In this document: piece by piece, positions 1 to 7,869 of the stretch
Position numbering within the stretch: the stretch's first letter is position 1
Layout: every line of letters starts with the position of its first letter
Origin: Dechloromonas sp. Dech2017
GTDB lineage: Bacteria; Pseudomonadota; Gammaproteobacteria; Burkholderiales; Rhodocyclaceae
Assembly: GCA_009469585.1 (NCBI GenBank)
Contig: SSXW01000002.1
Span: 1-40,000, forward strand
DNA: 40,000 nucleotides
Direction of reading: 5' to 3'
Notes under the pieces: model-generated
The model's input: only the letters and a program-made list of their open reading frames with translations
Database searches by the model: none
What the model was told of the DNA's origin: nothing
Program-made: the position numbers and the translations under genes

Positions 1-127
1 GGCTGTTGAGCACGGCTTTTTGCGCCACTTCCTTCAGCGTCATGCCCAGCGGTGCCGGGTCAGCCGCTTGCACAACCGCAGGAAAGATCAGGGCAAGGAG
101 CAAAGGAAGGACTTTTCGGGTGGGCAT
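1..127 (-). CDS. N-terminal fragment of an exported protein (TolC-like possible)
   Basis: Only the first 42 codons are present; the gene runs off the left edge. It starts with ATG at 127. Residues 1-22 look like a Sec signal peptide: basic MPTRK, a hydrophobic stretch, then a VQA-A cleavage site. The mature start reads DPAPLGMTLKEVAQKAVLNS. A helix of this kind, right after the signal, is common in TolC-family outer-membrane efflux proteins, but the fragment is too short to prove it. It is transcribed in the same direction as the sigma-54 regulator upstream of it. Export is well supported; the family is a guess. Confidence 0.5.
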   Translation of the reverse strand, partial: MPTRKVLPLLLALIFPAVVQAADPAPLGMTLKEVAQKAVLNS

Positions 128-266
128 CGGACACCGTGGAAGAATGACAACCTGTTGAACGGGAGATTTTTTTCCGGGAAACGGCAAGCGCACGACGCCT
201 CATACCCGGATTTTTTTTGGGGGATTATAGGGTAGAAATCATCGCCGAACGTAATGAAACGTAATC

Positions 267-1616
267 TTATATACCAATGTCATCACTTATTCCCAGCTCA
301 CTTGAGGCACCCCCCCTCAACTTCCTGTACAGCGTGCGCTGACTGACGCCCAACTGCCGGGCCAGTTCCGGCAAGGCCACACCCGAACGCTGCCTGGCCC
401 AGGCCAGATAGCGTCGTTCCAGCGTATCGAGATCGATCAGCCCGGACTCCCTGAAGGCATCGTCCCCGGCGTCGGCCGGCCCTGGCAGGTCATCGGAGAG
501 CGCCGTCAGATGGGTCAGGTCGATCATTTCGCCATCGGCCAGCAAGGTGGCCCGTTCGATCAGGTTGCGCATTTCGCGAATGTTGCCGGTGTAGCGCCGG
601 CCGCTCATCCAGGCCAAGGCTTCGGCAGTAAATTTGCGTCCAGGCTTGCGGTCGACGCGCTCGAGCAGCGAATTGGCCAACAATGGGATGTCTCCTACCC
701 GCTCGTGCAATGCCGGCATGTGGATCGGGAAGGTGTTGATCCGGAAATAGAGATCGCGACGAAAGCTTTCATCCTGCACCATGGCCCGCAAATTACGGTG
801 AGTGGCGGCGACCAGCCGAAAATCAGCGGGCAGCCAGTCAAGGCCGCCAACCCGGCGATAGGTTCCCGTTTCGAGCAAGCGCAGCAACTTGATCTGCAGG
901 ACCAGAGGCAATTCGCCGATTTCGTCGAGAAACAACGTGCCCCCGGCTGCCGCTTCGACCAGCCCGATCTTGCGATGGGTGGCGCCGGTAAAGGCCCCTT
1001 TTTCGTAACCGAACAATTCGCTCTCGAACAGGGTTTCCGTCATGCCGGCGCAGTCGACGGCAACGAACGGCCCCTCTTCGCGCGAACTGGCTTCATGCAG
1101 GGCGCGCGCCACCAGTTCCTTACCGGTACCGGTCTCGCCGAGCAGGAGAACGGAAGCATTCGAGTTGGCGACGCGCAGGATTTTCTCCAGCATGCCGACG
1201 AAGGCCGGCGAACGCCCGACCAGCCCCTGGGCAGCAGCCCGACCGCTGGCCTGGCGGACGATGCGCATGGTTTCGACGAAGCAGACGATTTCGCCGTCGG
1301 CATCGCGGATCGGCGTGGTCTCCACCGCCACATGCTCCTCGCCGCGCGGCGTGTGATGCAGATGCAGCACGCGCTGCGGCTCGCCAGTCTCCTGACTCTG
1401 CTTCAAAGGACACGATTCGCCGGCTTGGTCGCAGGGAACGCTGAAACGATGCGAAACCTCGTAACAGGTACGCCCGGCGACCGTCCGCTCCTCACCAAAC
1501 TCGCGGATATACGCCGCATTGGCCGCGATGATGCGGTAATCGACATCCATCACGATGCGCGGCTCGGGCAAGCCATCCAGGAAGGAAATCAGTTCATTGA
1601 GAAAGCCGGCACTCAT
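267..1616 (-). CDS. sigma-54-dependent transcriptional regulator (PAS, AAA+, Fis-type HTH)
   Basis: 449 aa enhancer-binding protein that would activate RNA polymerase carrying sigma-54. Domains: PAS about 10-120; AAA+ about 132-360 with Walker A GETGTGKE (160-167), the sigma-54 contact loop GAFTGA (207-212) and Walker [10 protein letters not shown] (227-235); Fis-type HTH at the C-terminus ([18 protein letters not shown]). The PAS domain holds Cys51, Cys62 and Cys69, the last in an ESCPL motif, which could bind metal or respond to redox. I chose the ATG at 1616; an in-frame start 60 bases upstream would add a non-conserved extension. No receiver domain is present, so it probably senses a ligand or redox state directly. 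Its target is unknown. It diverges from ccoG. Confidence 0.9.
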   Translation of the reverse strand: MSAGFLNELISFLDGLPEPRIVMDVDYRIIAANAAYIREFGEERTVAGRTCYEVSHRFSVPCDQAGESCPLKQSQETGEPQRVLHLHHTPRGEEHVAVETTPIRDADGEIVCFVETMRIVRQASGRAAAQGLVGRSPAFVGMLEKILRVANSNASVLLLGETGTGKELVARALHEASSREEGPFVAVDCAGMTETLFESELFGYEKGAFTGATHRKIGLVEAAAGGTLFLDEIGELPLVLQIKLLRLLETGTYRRVGGLDWLPADFRLVAATHRNLRAMVQDESFRRDLYFRINTFPIHMPALHERVGDIPLLANSLLERVDRKPGRKFTAEALAWMSGRRYTGNIREMRNLIERATLLADGEMIDLTHLTALSDDLPGPADAGDDAFRESGLIDLDTLERRYLAWARQRSGVALPELARQLGVSQRTLYRKLRGGASSELGISDDIGI

Positions 1617-1959
1617 GTCAATTATGTCGCCTATGCCAATTATTGCCGCCAATACTGACACCAAGTGACATAACAAGGCAAGACAGACCCCGACAATTGA
1701 CTGTAAGTGGATGATTTAACGTGATTCAACAAGAGAAGCAAAGCAGGCACGCATCTTGATATGACTCTTCGTGGAAACCGGTGACGGGGCCCCGTCCAGG
1801 ATGCTCTCCTCAAGTGCGAAAGTACGGGTCCGAATGGCTGGAAGGCAGGCTGGCGGCATATCCCCCTTAGTTCGCCCCGCAGGCTTGCTTTATGCCGACA
1901 GACTGTCCGCCAACGGCTGTCCCGGTTTCCGCCCCCAGCAACCACCCTGTCGAGGATAG
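1617..1959. other. Divergent intergenic region between the sigma-54 regulator and ccoG
   Basis: About 340 bases without a gene. It must hold promoters for both neighbours. A near-palindrome, TGACAC-CAA-GTGACA, lies at 1657-1671, just upstream of the regulator, with one mismatch between arms; it could be an operator. I looked for an FNR/ANR box (TTGAT-N4-ATCAA), expected for ccoG, and found only weak half-matches, so no site is called. Confidence 0.4.
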
Positions 1960-3369
1960 ATGAGCCAGCCCGCCAGTGAAGTCCAGGAAACCCCTGCCCA
2001 GGTTTCGTTCTACGAGAAACGCAAGAAAATCTACGCCAAGGGGATCCGCGGCTTTTTCGACAACTGGCGGATCGGCCTCGTCATCCTGACCCAGATCCTG
2101 TTCTACGGCGGCCTGTGGCTGGAATGGAACGGACGCCAGGCCATCCTGCTGCACCTGGTCGAGCGCAAGTTCTACATCTTCGGGCTGGTTTTCTGGCCGC
2201 AGGACGTCATCTACCTGTCGGCCCTGCTCATCGTTTCGGCCTATGCCCTGTTCCTCGTCACCGCCGTGGCCGGCCGCCTGTTCTGCGGCTACGCCTGCCC
2301 GCAGACGGTCTATACGCAGCTTTTCATGTGGATAGAGAACTGGATCGAAGGCGACCGCAACGCCCGCATCAAGCTCGACAAGGCGCCGCTCGACGCCCGC
2401 AAGCTGCGCATCAAGGGGACCAAGCACCTGCTGTGGATCGTCCTCTCGCTGTGGACGGGCTTCACCTTGGTCGGCTACTTCACGCCGGTCAAGGAACTGA
2501 TCGACAACGTCCTGACCAACAATCTCGGCCCCTGGGAGATCGTCTGGATCTTCCTCTACGGCGGTTTCACCTACCTGTTCGCCGGCTTCATGCGCGAGCA
2601 GGTGTGCAAGTACATGTGCCCCTACGCCCGCTTCCAGAGCGTCATGTTCGACCCCGACACGCTGATCATCACCTACGACCCGGAACGTGGGGAAAGCCGC
2701 GGCCCGCGCAAGAAGGGCGTCGATCCGAAGGCGGCCGGCCTGGGTGACTGCGTCGACTGCGGCCTCTGCGTACAGGTCTGCCCGACCGGCATCGACATCC
2801 GCAACGGCCTGCAATACGAGTGCATCGGCTGCGCCGCCTGCATCGACGCCTGTGACCAGGTGATGGACAAGGTCGGGCTGCCGCGCGGCCTGATCCGTTA
2901 CTCGACCGAGACGGCGATGACCCAGCACCTCGGCCGCAAGGAGATCCTCGCCCACATCGTCCGGCCGCGCATCCTGCTCTACTCGGCCATTCTCATCGTC
3001 ATTACCGGCCTGGCCGCCTGGTTCCTGGCCAACCGCATTCCGCTCAAGGTGGACATCATCCGCGACCGCTCGGTATTGGCCCGTGAAGCCCAGGACGGCC
3101 GGATCGAGAATGTCTACATGCTGCAGATCATGAACACCGAGGAGCGGCCGCACCGCTACAAGATCAGCGTCGACGGCCTGCCCGATGCCGAAATCGCCGG
3201 CGCCAGCGAAGTCGACGGCAGCGCCGCCGCCCTCACCTCGTTCAACGCCGTGGTCCGCGTGCCGCCGGATGCCGGCAAGGCCGGTTCCAACCCGATTCAT
3301 TTCGAGATCAGCGCCATCGACGACGCCGCCATCAAGGTCCGCGAGAAAGCGTCCTTCCTCCTGCCCTGA
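1960..3369 (+). CDS. ccoG: Cytochrome c oxidase accessory protein CcoG (FixG/RdxA family)
   Basis: 469 aa membrane iron-sulfur protein that helps assemble cbb3-type cytochrome oxidase; in studied homologues it supports copper delivery to CcoN. Membrane segments lie near residues 38-55, 85-105, 155-175 and 190-210, and again near 340-358. The CGYACPQTVYTQ motif is near residue 109. Two 4Fe-4S clusters follow at about 263-276 (CVDCGLCVQVCPTG) and 288-299 (CIGCAACIDACD). The C-terminal 110 residues form the periplasmic Ig-like domain of the family. Length is typical. The ccoNOQP genes are not in the window. A strong terminator follows directly. Confidence 0.95.
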   Translation: MSQPASEVQETPAQVSFYEKRKKIYAKGIRGFFDNWRIGLVILTQILFYGGLWLEWNGRQAILLHLVERKFYIFGLVFWPQDVIYLSALLIVSAYALFLVTAVAGRLFCGYACPQTVYTQLFMWIENWIEGDRNARIKLDKAPLDARKLRIKGTKHLLWIVLSLWTGFTLVGYFTPVKELIDNVLTNNLGPWEIVWIFLYGGFTYLFAGFMREQVCKYMCPYARFQSVMFDPDTLIITYDPERGESRGPRKKGVDPKAAGLGDCVDCGLCVQVCPTGIDIRNGLQYECIGCAACIDACDQVMDKVGLPRGLIRYSTETAMTQHLGRKEILAHIVRPRILLYSAILIVITGLAAWFLANRIPLKVDIIRDRSVLAREAQDGRIENVYMLQIMNTEERPHRYKISVDGLPDAEIAGASEVDGSAAALTSFNAVVRVPPDAGKAGSNPIHFEISAIDDAAIKVREKASFLLP

Positions 3370-3392
3370 CGCCAATGGGGCAGACTCCGCTT

Positions 3393-3421
3393 GGGCGGGA
3401 GCCGGTCTCCCGCCCTTTTTT
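3393..3421 (+). terminator. Intrinsic terminator after ccoG
   Basis: A perfect 9-bp stem GGGCGGGAG/CTCCCGCCC with a 5-base loop is followed by six T (3416-3421). It lies 24 bases after the ccoG stop and ends that transcript before the convergent hydrolase gene. Confidence 0.9.
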
Positions 3422-3437
3422 CGTCCGCCTCCCCGGT

Positions 3438-4292
3438 TCAACCGCGCATGGCGCGATCGAGGAATTGGCGAACGGGCCCGATCTGCCCGGCGATATCGCC
3501 GTAGTCGTCGTGGCTGCCCGGGATCAGCAGCAACTCGACGCGCTCGTCGCGGCGCGCCGCGTAGATCTGGCGGGCCTCGGCGACCGGCACGGTGACGTCA
3601 TCCAGACCATGGACGACGAGCACCGGGCAGGCGACGCGCGCTATCGTGCGGCAGGGCGCGATGTCGTCGAAACGATGGCCGATGACATGCTGCACATAGG
3701 CCAGCACGTAGGCGCCCAGCGGCCGGAAGGGGATGCCCCTGGCCGCCAGCCAGCGCCGCATCATGCCGGCCGGATGGGCGAAAGCAGCCAGGCTGACCAC
3801 CGCCCGCAGGAGCGGCTGGCGACTGGCCGCCAGCAAGGCCGCCCCCGCCCCCACCGAATGGCCGACGACGCCGATGGCCCGCCGATCGACTTCGGGCCGG
3901 GCGCCCAGCCAGCCGACGGCAGCCTCGATGTCCTCGGCAAAACGGGGCAGCGAGGCGAAGCTGTCGCCATCGCTACGGCCGTGGCAGCGGGCATCGACCA
4001 GCAACAGGGTGTAGCCGGCGGCGTGCAGCGGTGCGGCCAGCGGCAGCATCAGGCCAGCATGGCCGCCCCAGCCATGCATGACGACCAGCGCCGGACTGCC
4101 GGGCGGCGCTGGAATGTACCAGCCGTGCAGCTGCTTGCCGTTTGCCGTGGGCAAGCGGACGTCCCGCCAGGGCAAGGCTGCCGCCGGCTCGCCCCCGACC
4201 CGGCGGGAAGCCGCCAGGCTGCGCCGGATGGCCAGGTTGAGCAGGCCGACCCCGACGAGCATTCCGGCCAGACCCCACAGCAAGCCTTTCAT
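3438..4292 (-). CDS. Alpha/beta hydrolase (serine hydrolase, membrane-anchored N-terminus)
   Basis: 284 aa. The first 23 residues form a hydrophobic anchor or uncleaved signal (KGLLWGLAGMLVGVGLLNL). An alpha/beta-hydrolase core follows: oxyanion region VVMHGWGG, nucleophile elbow GHSVGAG near residue 145, acid residue in HGLDDVTVP, and catalytic His in IPGSHDD near residue 260. It fits the S33-like/dienelactone-hydrolase clan of esterases and thioesterases; the substrate cannot be read from sequence. It starts 10 bases after the SLAC1-family gene ends, so the two are probably one operon. Confidence 0.8.
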   Translation of the reverse strand: MKGLLWGLAGMLVGVGLLNLAIRRSLAASRRVGGEPAAALPWRDVRLPTANGKQLHGWYIPAPPGSPALVVMHGWGGHAGLMLPLAAPLHAAGYTLLLVDARCHGRSDGDSFASLPRFAEDIEAAVGWLGARPEVDRRAIGVVGHSVGAGAALLAASRQPLLRAVVSLAAFAHPAGMMRRWLAARGIPFRPLGAYVLAYVQHVIGHRFDDIAPCRTIARVACPVLVVHGLDDVTVPVAEARQIYAARRDERVELLLIPGSHDDYGDIAGQIGPVRQFLDRAMRG

Positions 4293-4302
4293 TACGTACT
4301 AC

Positions 4303-5343
4303 TCAGCCCGGCGGCTGGAAAATGGCGCCGCTCGCCACGCCCCGCGCCGTGCGCAGCAGGGTGACGGCCCACAGGAAGCAGAGCAGCAGCCAGGCGACCA
4401 CGCCGATGGCGTAGGCGCTGTGCCAGCCGAGCAAGGCCTTGAGGCGCAGGCTTTCGCTGGCGAAAGCGCCGAGCGGGAAAGTGAAGCCCCACCACGACAG
4501 CGCGAAGGGCAGCTGGCCGGCGGCCCGCGCCGCCAGCGTCAGCAGGCTGGCCATGACCAGCCACCACACGCCGAAGCCCCAGACCAGCAGCATCAGCACG
4601 ATGGCCGCCTCGCGCAGGGCCGGAAAAGGCAGTTGCTCGACGACCAGCAGCAGGCTGACCGGAATGACCCCGATCGGCGCCAGGTGGATCCACACCGTCG
4701 GCGTCAGCACGCCCTGGGCCGGCGCGTGCAGGTATTTGCGGTGCAGGGTCAGGCCGAGCAGGCCGAGGTACATCATGCTGCCCGCCCCCAGGCCGATGAC
4801 GTTGACCGTCAGCATCCACTCGCGCAGCGCGCCATCGGCCTGGGCGAGCAGCGGCCCGCCGGCCAGCGGCATGACGACCAGGCCGACGGCCGGGATGAAC
4901 TTGGCCGGGGTGACATGCTCGGCGCTGACATGCTCGCCGCGGAACATGACGAAAAGGATGGCGAAACTGAAGGCAAAGTGCATGATCACCCCCAGCCACC
5001 ACAGCGCCAGCGCCACCCCGACGGGCGCCCCGAAGGCCAGCCACTGGGCGGCCAGCACGAGCAGGGCGATCGAGAAGGTCGGGTAGAAACTGGCCTGGAC
5101 GGGATGGCGCAGGGTAGCCAGTGCGGCCGGCTGGAAACGCAGCCAGCGAACCAGCCAGGGCACGGCGAGGGCGACGAAGAGCAGGCTGTTGAACCAGTGC
5201 AGGATGCTGGCCGGCAGGGCCAGCAGCGGCCAGTCGCCGGCCAGGCGCAGGGTGGTCGTGGCCAGCACGCCGGTGCCCATGACGGCGGCGAACCAGCCGG
5301 GCGCGAAGTTGCGGGAAATGTCGGCAAAACGGGGATAGGCCAT
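4303..5343 (-). CDS. SLAC1/TDT-family anion transporter (TehA-like)
   Basis: 346 aa integral membrane protein with about ten hydrophobic segments. The start FAPGWFAAVMGTGVLA matches the conserved first helix of the tellurite-resistance/dicarboxylate transporter family (plant SLAC1, bacterial TehA, yeast malate and sulfite carriers). Further helices include FAFSFAILFVMFRGEHV and the closing WWGFTFPLGAFA, also a family signature. Candidate substrates are small anions such as chloride, nitrate, sulfite or dicarboxylates; sequence alone does not decide. It is the first gene of a pair with the downstream hydrolase and diverges from pit. Confidence 0.85.
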   Translation of the reverse strand: MAYPRFADISRNFAPGWFAAVMGTGVLATTTLRLAGDWPLLALPASILHWFNSLLFVALAVPWLVRWLRFQPAALATLRHPVQASFYPTFSIALLVLAAQWLAFGAPVGVALALWWLGVIMHFAFSFAILFVMFRGEHVSAEHVTPAKFIPAVGLVVMPLAGGPLLAQADGALREWMLTVNVIGLGAGSMMYLGLLGLTLHRKYLHAPAQGVLTPTVWIHLAPIGVIPVSLLLVVEQLPFPALREAAIVLMLLVWGFGVWWLVMASLLTLAARAAGQLPFALSWWGFTFPLGAFASESLRLKALLGWHSAYAIGVVAWLLLCFLWAVTLLRTARGVASGAIFQPPG

Positions 5344-5495
5344 GGCGCTGTTCTCGAAATTCAGTTTTTGCTTATTTTATCCGGTCGACCGCGGGAATCG
5401 CCGCTCGCCCGCTGGATTGGCGGCGATTCGGCGATATACTGGGCCGAAACAACGCCAATAACCGGAGACAGGCCCGGCATCGCGGGCCGAAGGCC

Positions 5496-6539
5496 ATGGA
5501 TACCCTGTTCCTGCTGGCCGTCGCCACTGTCGTCGTCGTCCTCATCTTCGACTACACCAACGGCTTCCACGACGCTGCCAACATCGTCGCCACGGTCATC
5601 GCCTCTCGGGCCATGACGCCGGCCCAGGCCGTGCTCGTCGTCGGCTTCTTCGAATTCCTCGGCCCGCTCCTCGGCGGCACCGCCGTCGCCGACACCATCG
5701 GCAAGTTCGTCGCCCTCGACGGCGTCGCCCCGGTGCTGTCGCTGTCCATCCTGCTCTGCGGGCTGATCGGCGCCATCGCCTGGAACCTCGGCACCTGGTA
5801 TTTCGGCATTCCGTCATCGTCCTCGCACGCCCTGGTTGGCGGGCTGATCGGCGCCGTCGTCGTCTCGGTCGGCGCCGATCACGTCGCCTGGGGCTTCGCC
5901 GAACTGGCCGAAGGCCGCCTGACCGGCATCGTCAAAGTGCTGGCCGCCCTCCTCCTGTCGCCGCTGGTCGGCTTCTGGGTCGGCTACCTGATCCACCGCC
6001 TGCTTTCCGCCCTGCTCGTCGCCGCCCGGCCGGCCGCCAACGCCCGCCTGCGCGGCCTGCAATACATCACCGCTGCCGGCCTGGCCTTTTCGCACGGCGC
6101 CAACGACGCCCAGAAAAGCATGGGCATCCTGACCCTGGTCCTGCTTCTTGGCGGCTTCATCCCCAGCTTCGCGGTACCCTTCTGGGTCATGCTGGCCTGC
6201 GCCACGGCGATCACGCTGGGCATCCTGTCCGGCGGCTGGCGCATCGTCCGTACGCTGGGCTTCGCCATCTACCGCGTCCGCCCGGTCCATGCCCTCGGCT
6301 CGCAGCTGACTTCGGCCGCCGTCATCCTCAGCGCCTCGGCGGTCGGTGCCCCGGTATCGACCACCCACGTCGTCGCGACCTCGATCATGGGCATTGGCGC
6401 CTCGGAGCGGCCGCGCGCCGTGCGCTGGGCCAAGGCCAAGGACATCGCGACGACCTGGCTGATCACCATTCCCGGCGCTGCCCTGGCCGCCATCCAGGCC
6501 TATGCGCTGGTCAATCTCTTTCTCGGAGGCACGCCATGA
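5496..6539 (+). CDS. pit: Inorganic phosphate transporter, PiT family
   Basis: 347 aa, low-affinity metal-phosphate symporter of the inner membrane. The two inverted PiT signatures are present: FDYTNGFHDAANIVAT near residue 20 and FSHGANDAQKSMGI near residue 200. Hydrophobic helices run throughout and SSSHAL/VSTTHV motifs occur in each half. The length is that of the compact bacterial form, without the long E. coli central loop. The stop overlaps the next start (ATGA at 6536-6539), so it is translationally coupled to its DUF47 partner. Confidence 0.93.
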   Translation: MDTLFLLAVATVVVVLIFDYTNGFHDAANIVATVIASRAMTPAQAVLVVGFFEFLGPLLGGTAVADTIGKFVALDGVAPVLSLSILLCGLIGAIAWNLGTWYFGIPSSSSHALVGGLIGAVVVSVGADHVAWGFAELAEGRLTGIVKVLAALLLSPLVGFWVGYLIHRLLSALLVAARPAANARLRGLQYITAAGLAFSHGANDAQKSMGILTLVLLLGGFIPSFAVPFWVMLACATAITLGILSGGWRIVRTLGFAIYRVRPVHALGSQLTSAAVILSASAVGAPVSTTHVVATSIMGIGASERPRAVRWAKAKDIATTWLITIPGAALAAIQAYALVNLFLGGTP

Positions 6540-7180
6540 GCGAAGACACCCAGCCCTCGATGCTGCGCCGCCTGCTCGAGCGCATCTTCCCGAAAACGCC
6601 CGACTTTTTCGCCCTGCTCACCGAGCAGTGCCAGCACGTCACGGTCACCACCGGGCGCCTGGTCGAGTTCATGGAGAGCGGCGATGCCGCGGTCGGCAAA
6701 TTGATCCGCCAGGACGAGCACGAGGCCGACCGGGTCAAGGTGCGCAACCTGCACACCCTGAACGAATCCTTCTCGACGCCGATCGACCGCGAGGATCTGT
6801 ACCGGGCCATCGTCAATCTCGACGAGGTGGTCAACTACTGCAAGACGACGGTAAGCGAGATGGAAGTCCTCGGCGTGACGCCGGACAAGCATTGCCTGGA
6901 GATGGCCATGCACATCAAGCTCGGTGCCGACGCGCTGGCCCTCGGCTACGCCAAGTTGGCCCGACAACCGGCCGAGGCGGCGGCTGATGCCGACGCGGCC
7001 CGCAAGGCCGAGCGGCGCGTCGAGAAAAACTACCGGCGGGCCCTGGCCGAGCTGTTCGTCGGCGACAACTACCTCGACATGTTCAAGCGCCGGGAAATCT
7101 ACCGCCACCTGTCGAACGCCGCCGACCGCATGGCCAACTGCGCCAACACGCTGCACGACATCGTCGTCAAGATGTCCTGA
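6536..7180 (+). CDS. DUF47/PhoU-like Pit accessory protein
   Basis: 214 aa, soluble and helical, of the DUF47 family related to PhoU. Homologues are nearly always coded next to pit and are thought to modulate phosphate uptake. Visible family features are FFALLTEQCQHV near the N-terminus, the acidic metal-binding type stretch IRQDEHEADRVK, and PIDREDLYRAIVNLDEVVNYCK in the middle. The start overlaps the pit stop by four bases. It converges on narL with a gap of only 25 bases. Confidence 0.88.
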   Translation: MSEDTQPSMLRRLLERIFPKTPDFFALLTEQCQHVTVTTGRLVEFMESGDAAVGKLIRQDEHEADRVKVRNLHTLNESFSTPIDREDLYRAIVNLDEVVNYCKTTVSEMEVLGVTPDKHCLEMAMHIKLGADALALGYAKLARQPAEAAADADAARKAERRVEKNYRRALAELFVGDNYLDMFKRREIYRHLSNAADRMANCANTLHDIVVKMS

Positions 7181-7205
7181 GCGAGCGCCCGGCGGCGGGG
7201 GGCGA

Positions 7206-7868
7206 TCAGTGGGGACGCGTCTGGCCGTAGCCGTTCTCGACGGCATAGAGGGCCACCTGGACGCGACTGCTCATGTTCAGCTTCTTGAAGATATTCTGGA
7301 CATGGATCTTGACCGTGCTCTCGGCCAGATCGAGCTTGCGGGCAATCTCCTTGTTGCTCTCGCCGAGAGCTAGCGCGGCCAGGATGTCGCGTTCGCGCGG
7401 CGAGAAACGGTCGCGCTCGACGACCACCTCGGCCTTGGGCGGCGTGCGCACGCCCTGGATCAGCTTGGCGGTCATCTGCTGCGAGACGATGGATTCGCCG
7501 CGGGCAGCACGCCGGATGGCATCGGTCAGGGCATCGGTTTCAATGTTCTTCAACAGGTAGCCACTGGCCCCGCCCCGCAAGGCATCGACCAGATCCTGGG
7601 CGTCTTCGGAGACGGTCAGCATCAGCACCCGGACCTCGGGCATTTCCTCGGTGATCAGCTTCACCGCCTCCAGCCCGGAAACCCCCGGCATGTGCAGGTC
7701 GAGCAGGGCGACGTCGGGCTTCAGCGAACGCACCCGCTTGATGCCCTCCAGGCCGTCCCCGGCCTCGCCGACCACCTCGAAATCGTCGTTGCGCTGCAGC
7801 AGCGACTTGATGCCGCTACGGAACAGCGTGTGGTCGTCGACCAGCAGGACACGGATTTTTTCGCTCAT
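7206..7868 (-). CDS. narL: Nitrate/nitrite response regulator NarL
   Basis: 220 aa. The receiver domain (1-120) has the acidic pair Asp11-Asp12, phosphoacceptor Asp57 (ALLDLHMPG) and GYLLKN. The LuxR-type HTH is at about 150-215 (SPRERDILAALALGESNKEIA...VKIHVQNIFKKL), the NarL/FixJ arrangement. I chose the ATG at 7868; a GTG three codons upstream is possible. The start is one base after the narX stop (TGAAATG), so translation is coupled. Family knowledge makes it the DNA-binding partner of NarX. The respiratory nar genes it usually controls are not here; its neighbours are assimilatory. Confidence 0.92.
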   Translation of the reverse strand: MSEKIRVLLVDDHTLFRSGIKSLLQRNDDFEVVGEAGDGLEGIKRVRSLKPDVALLDLHMPGVSGLEAVKLITEEMPEVRVLMLTVSEDAQDLVDALRGGASGYLLKNIETDALTDAIRRAARGESIVSQQMTAKLIQGVRTPPKAEVVVERDRFSPRERDILAALALGESNKEIARKLDLAESTVKIHVQNIFKKLNMSSRVQVALYAVENGYGQTRPH

Positions 7869-7869
7869 T

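Noticed and set aside
1680..1740. Possible FNR/ANR box upstream of ccoG
   Set aside because: The best match to TTGAT-N4-ATCAA has only three of five bases in each half.
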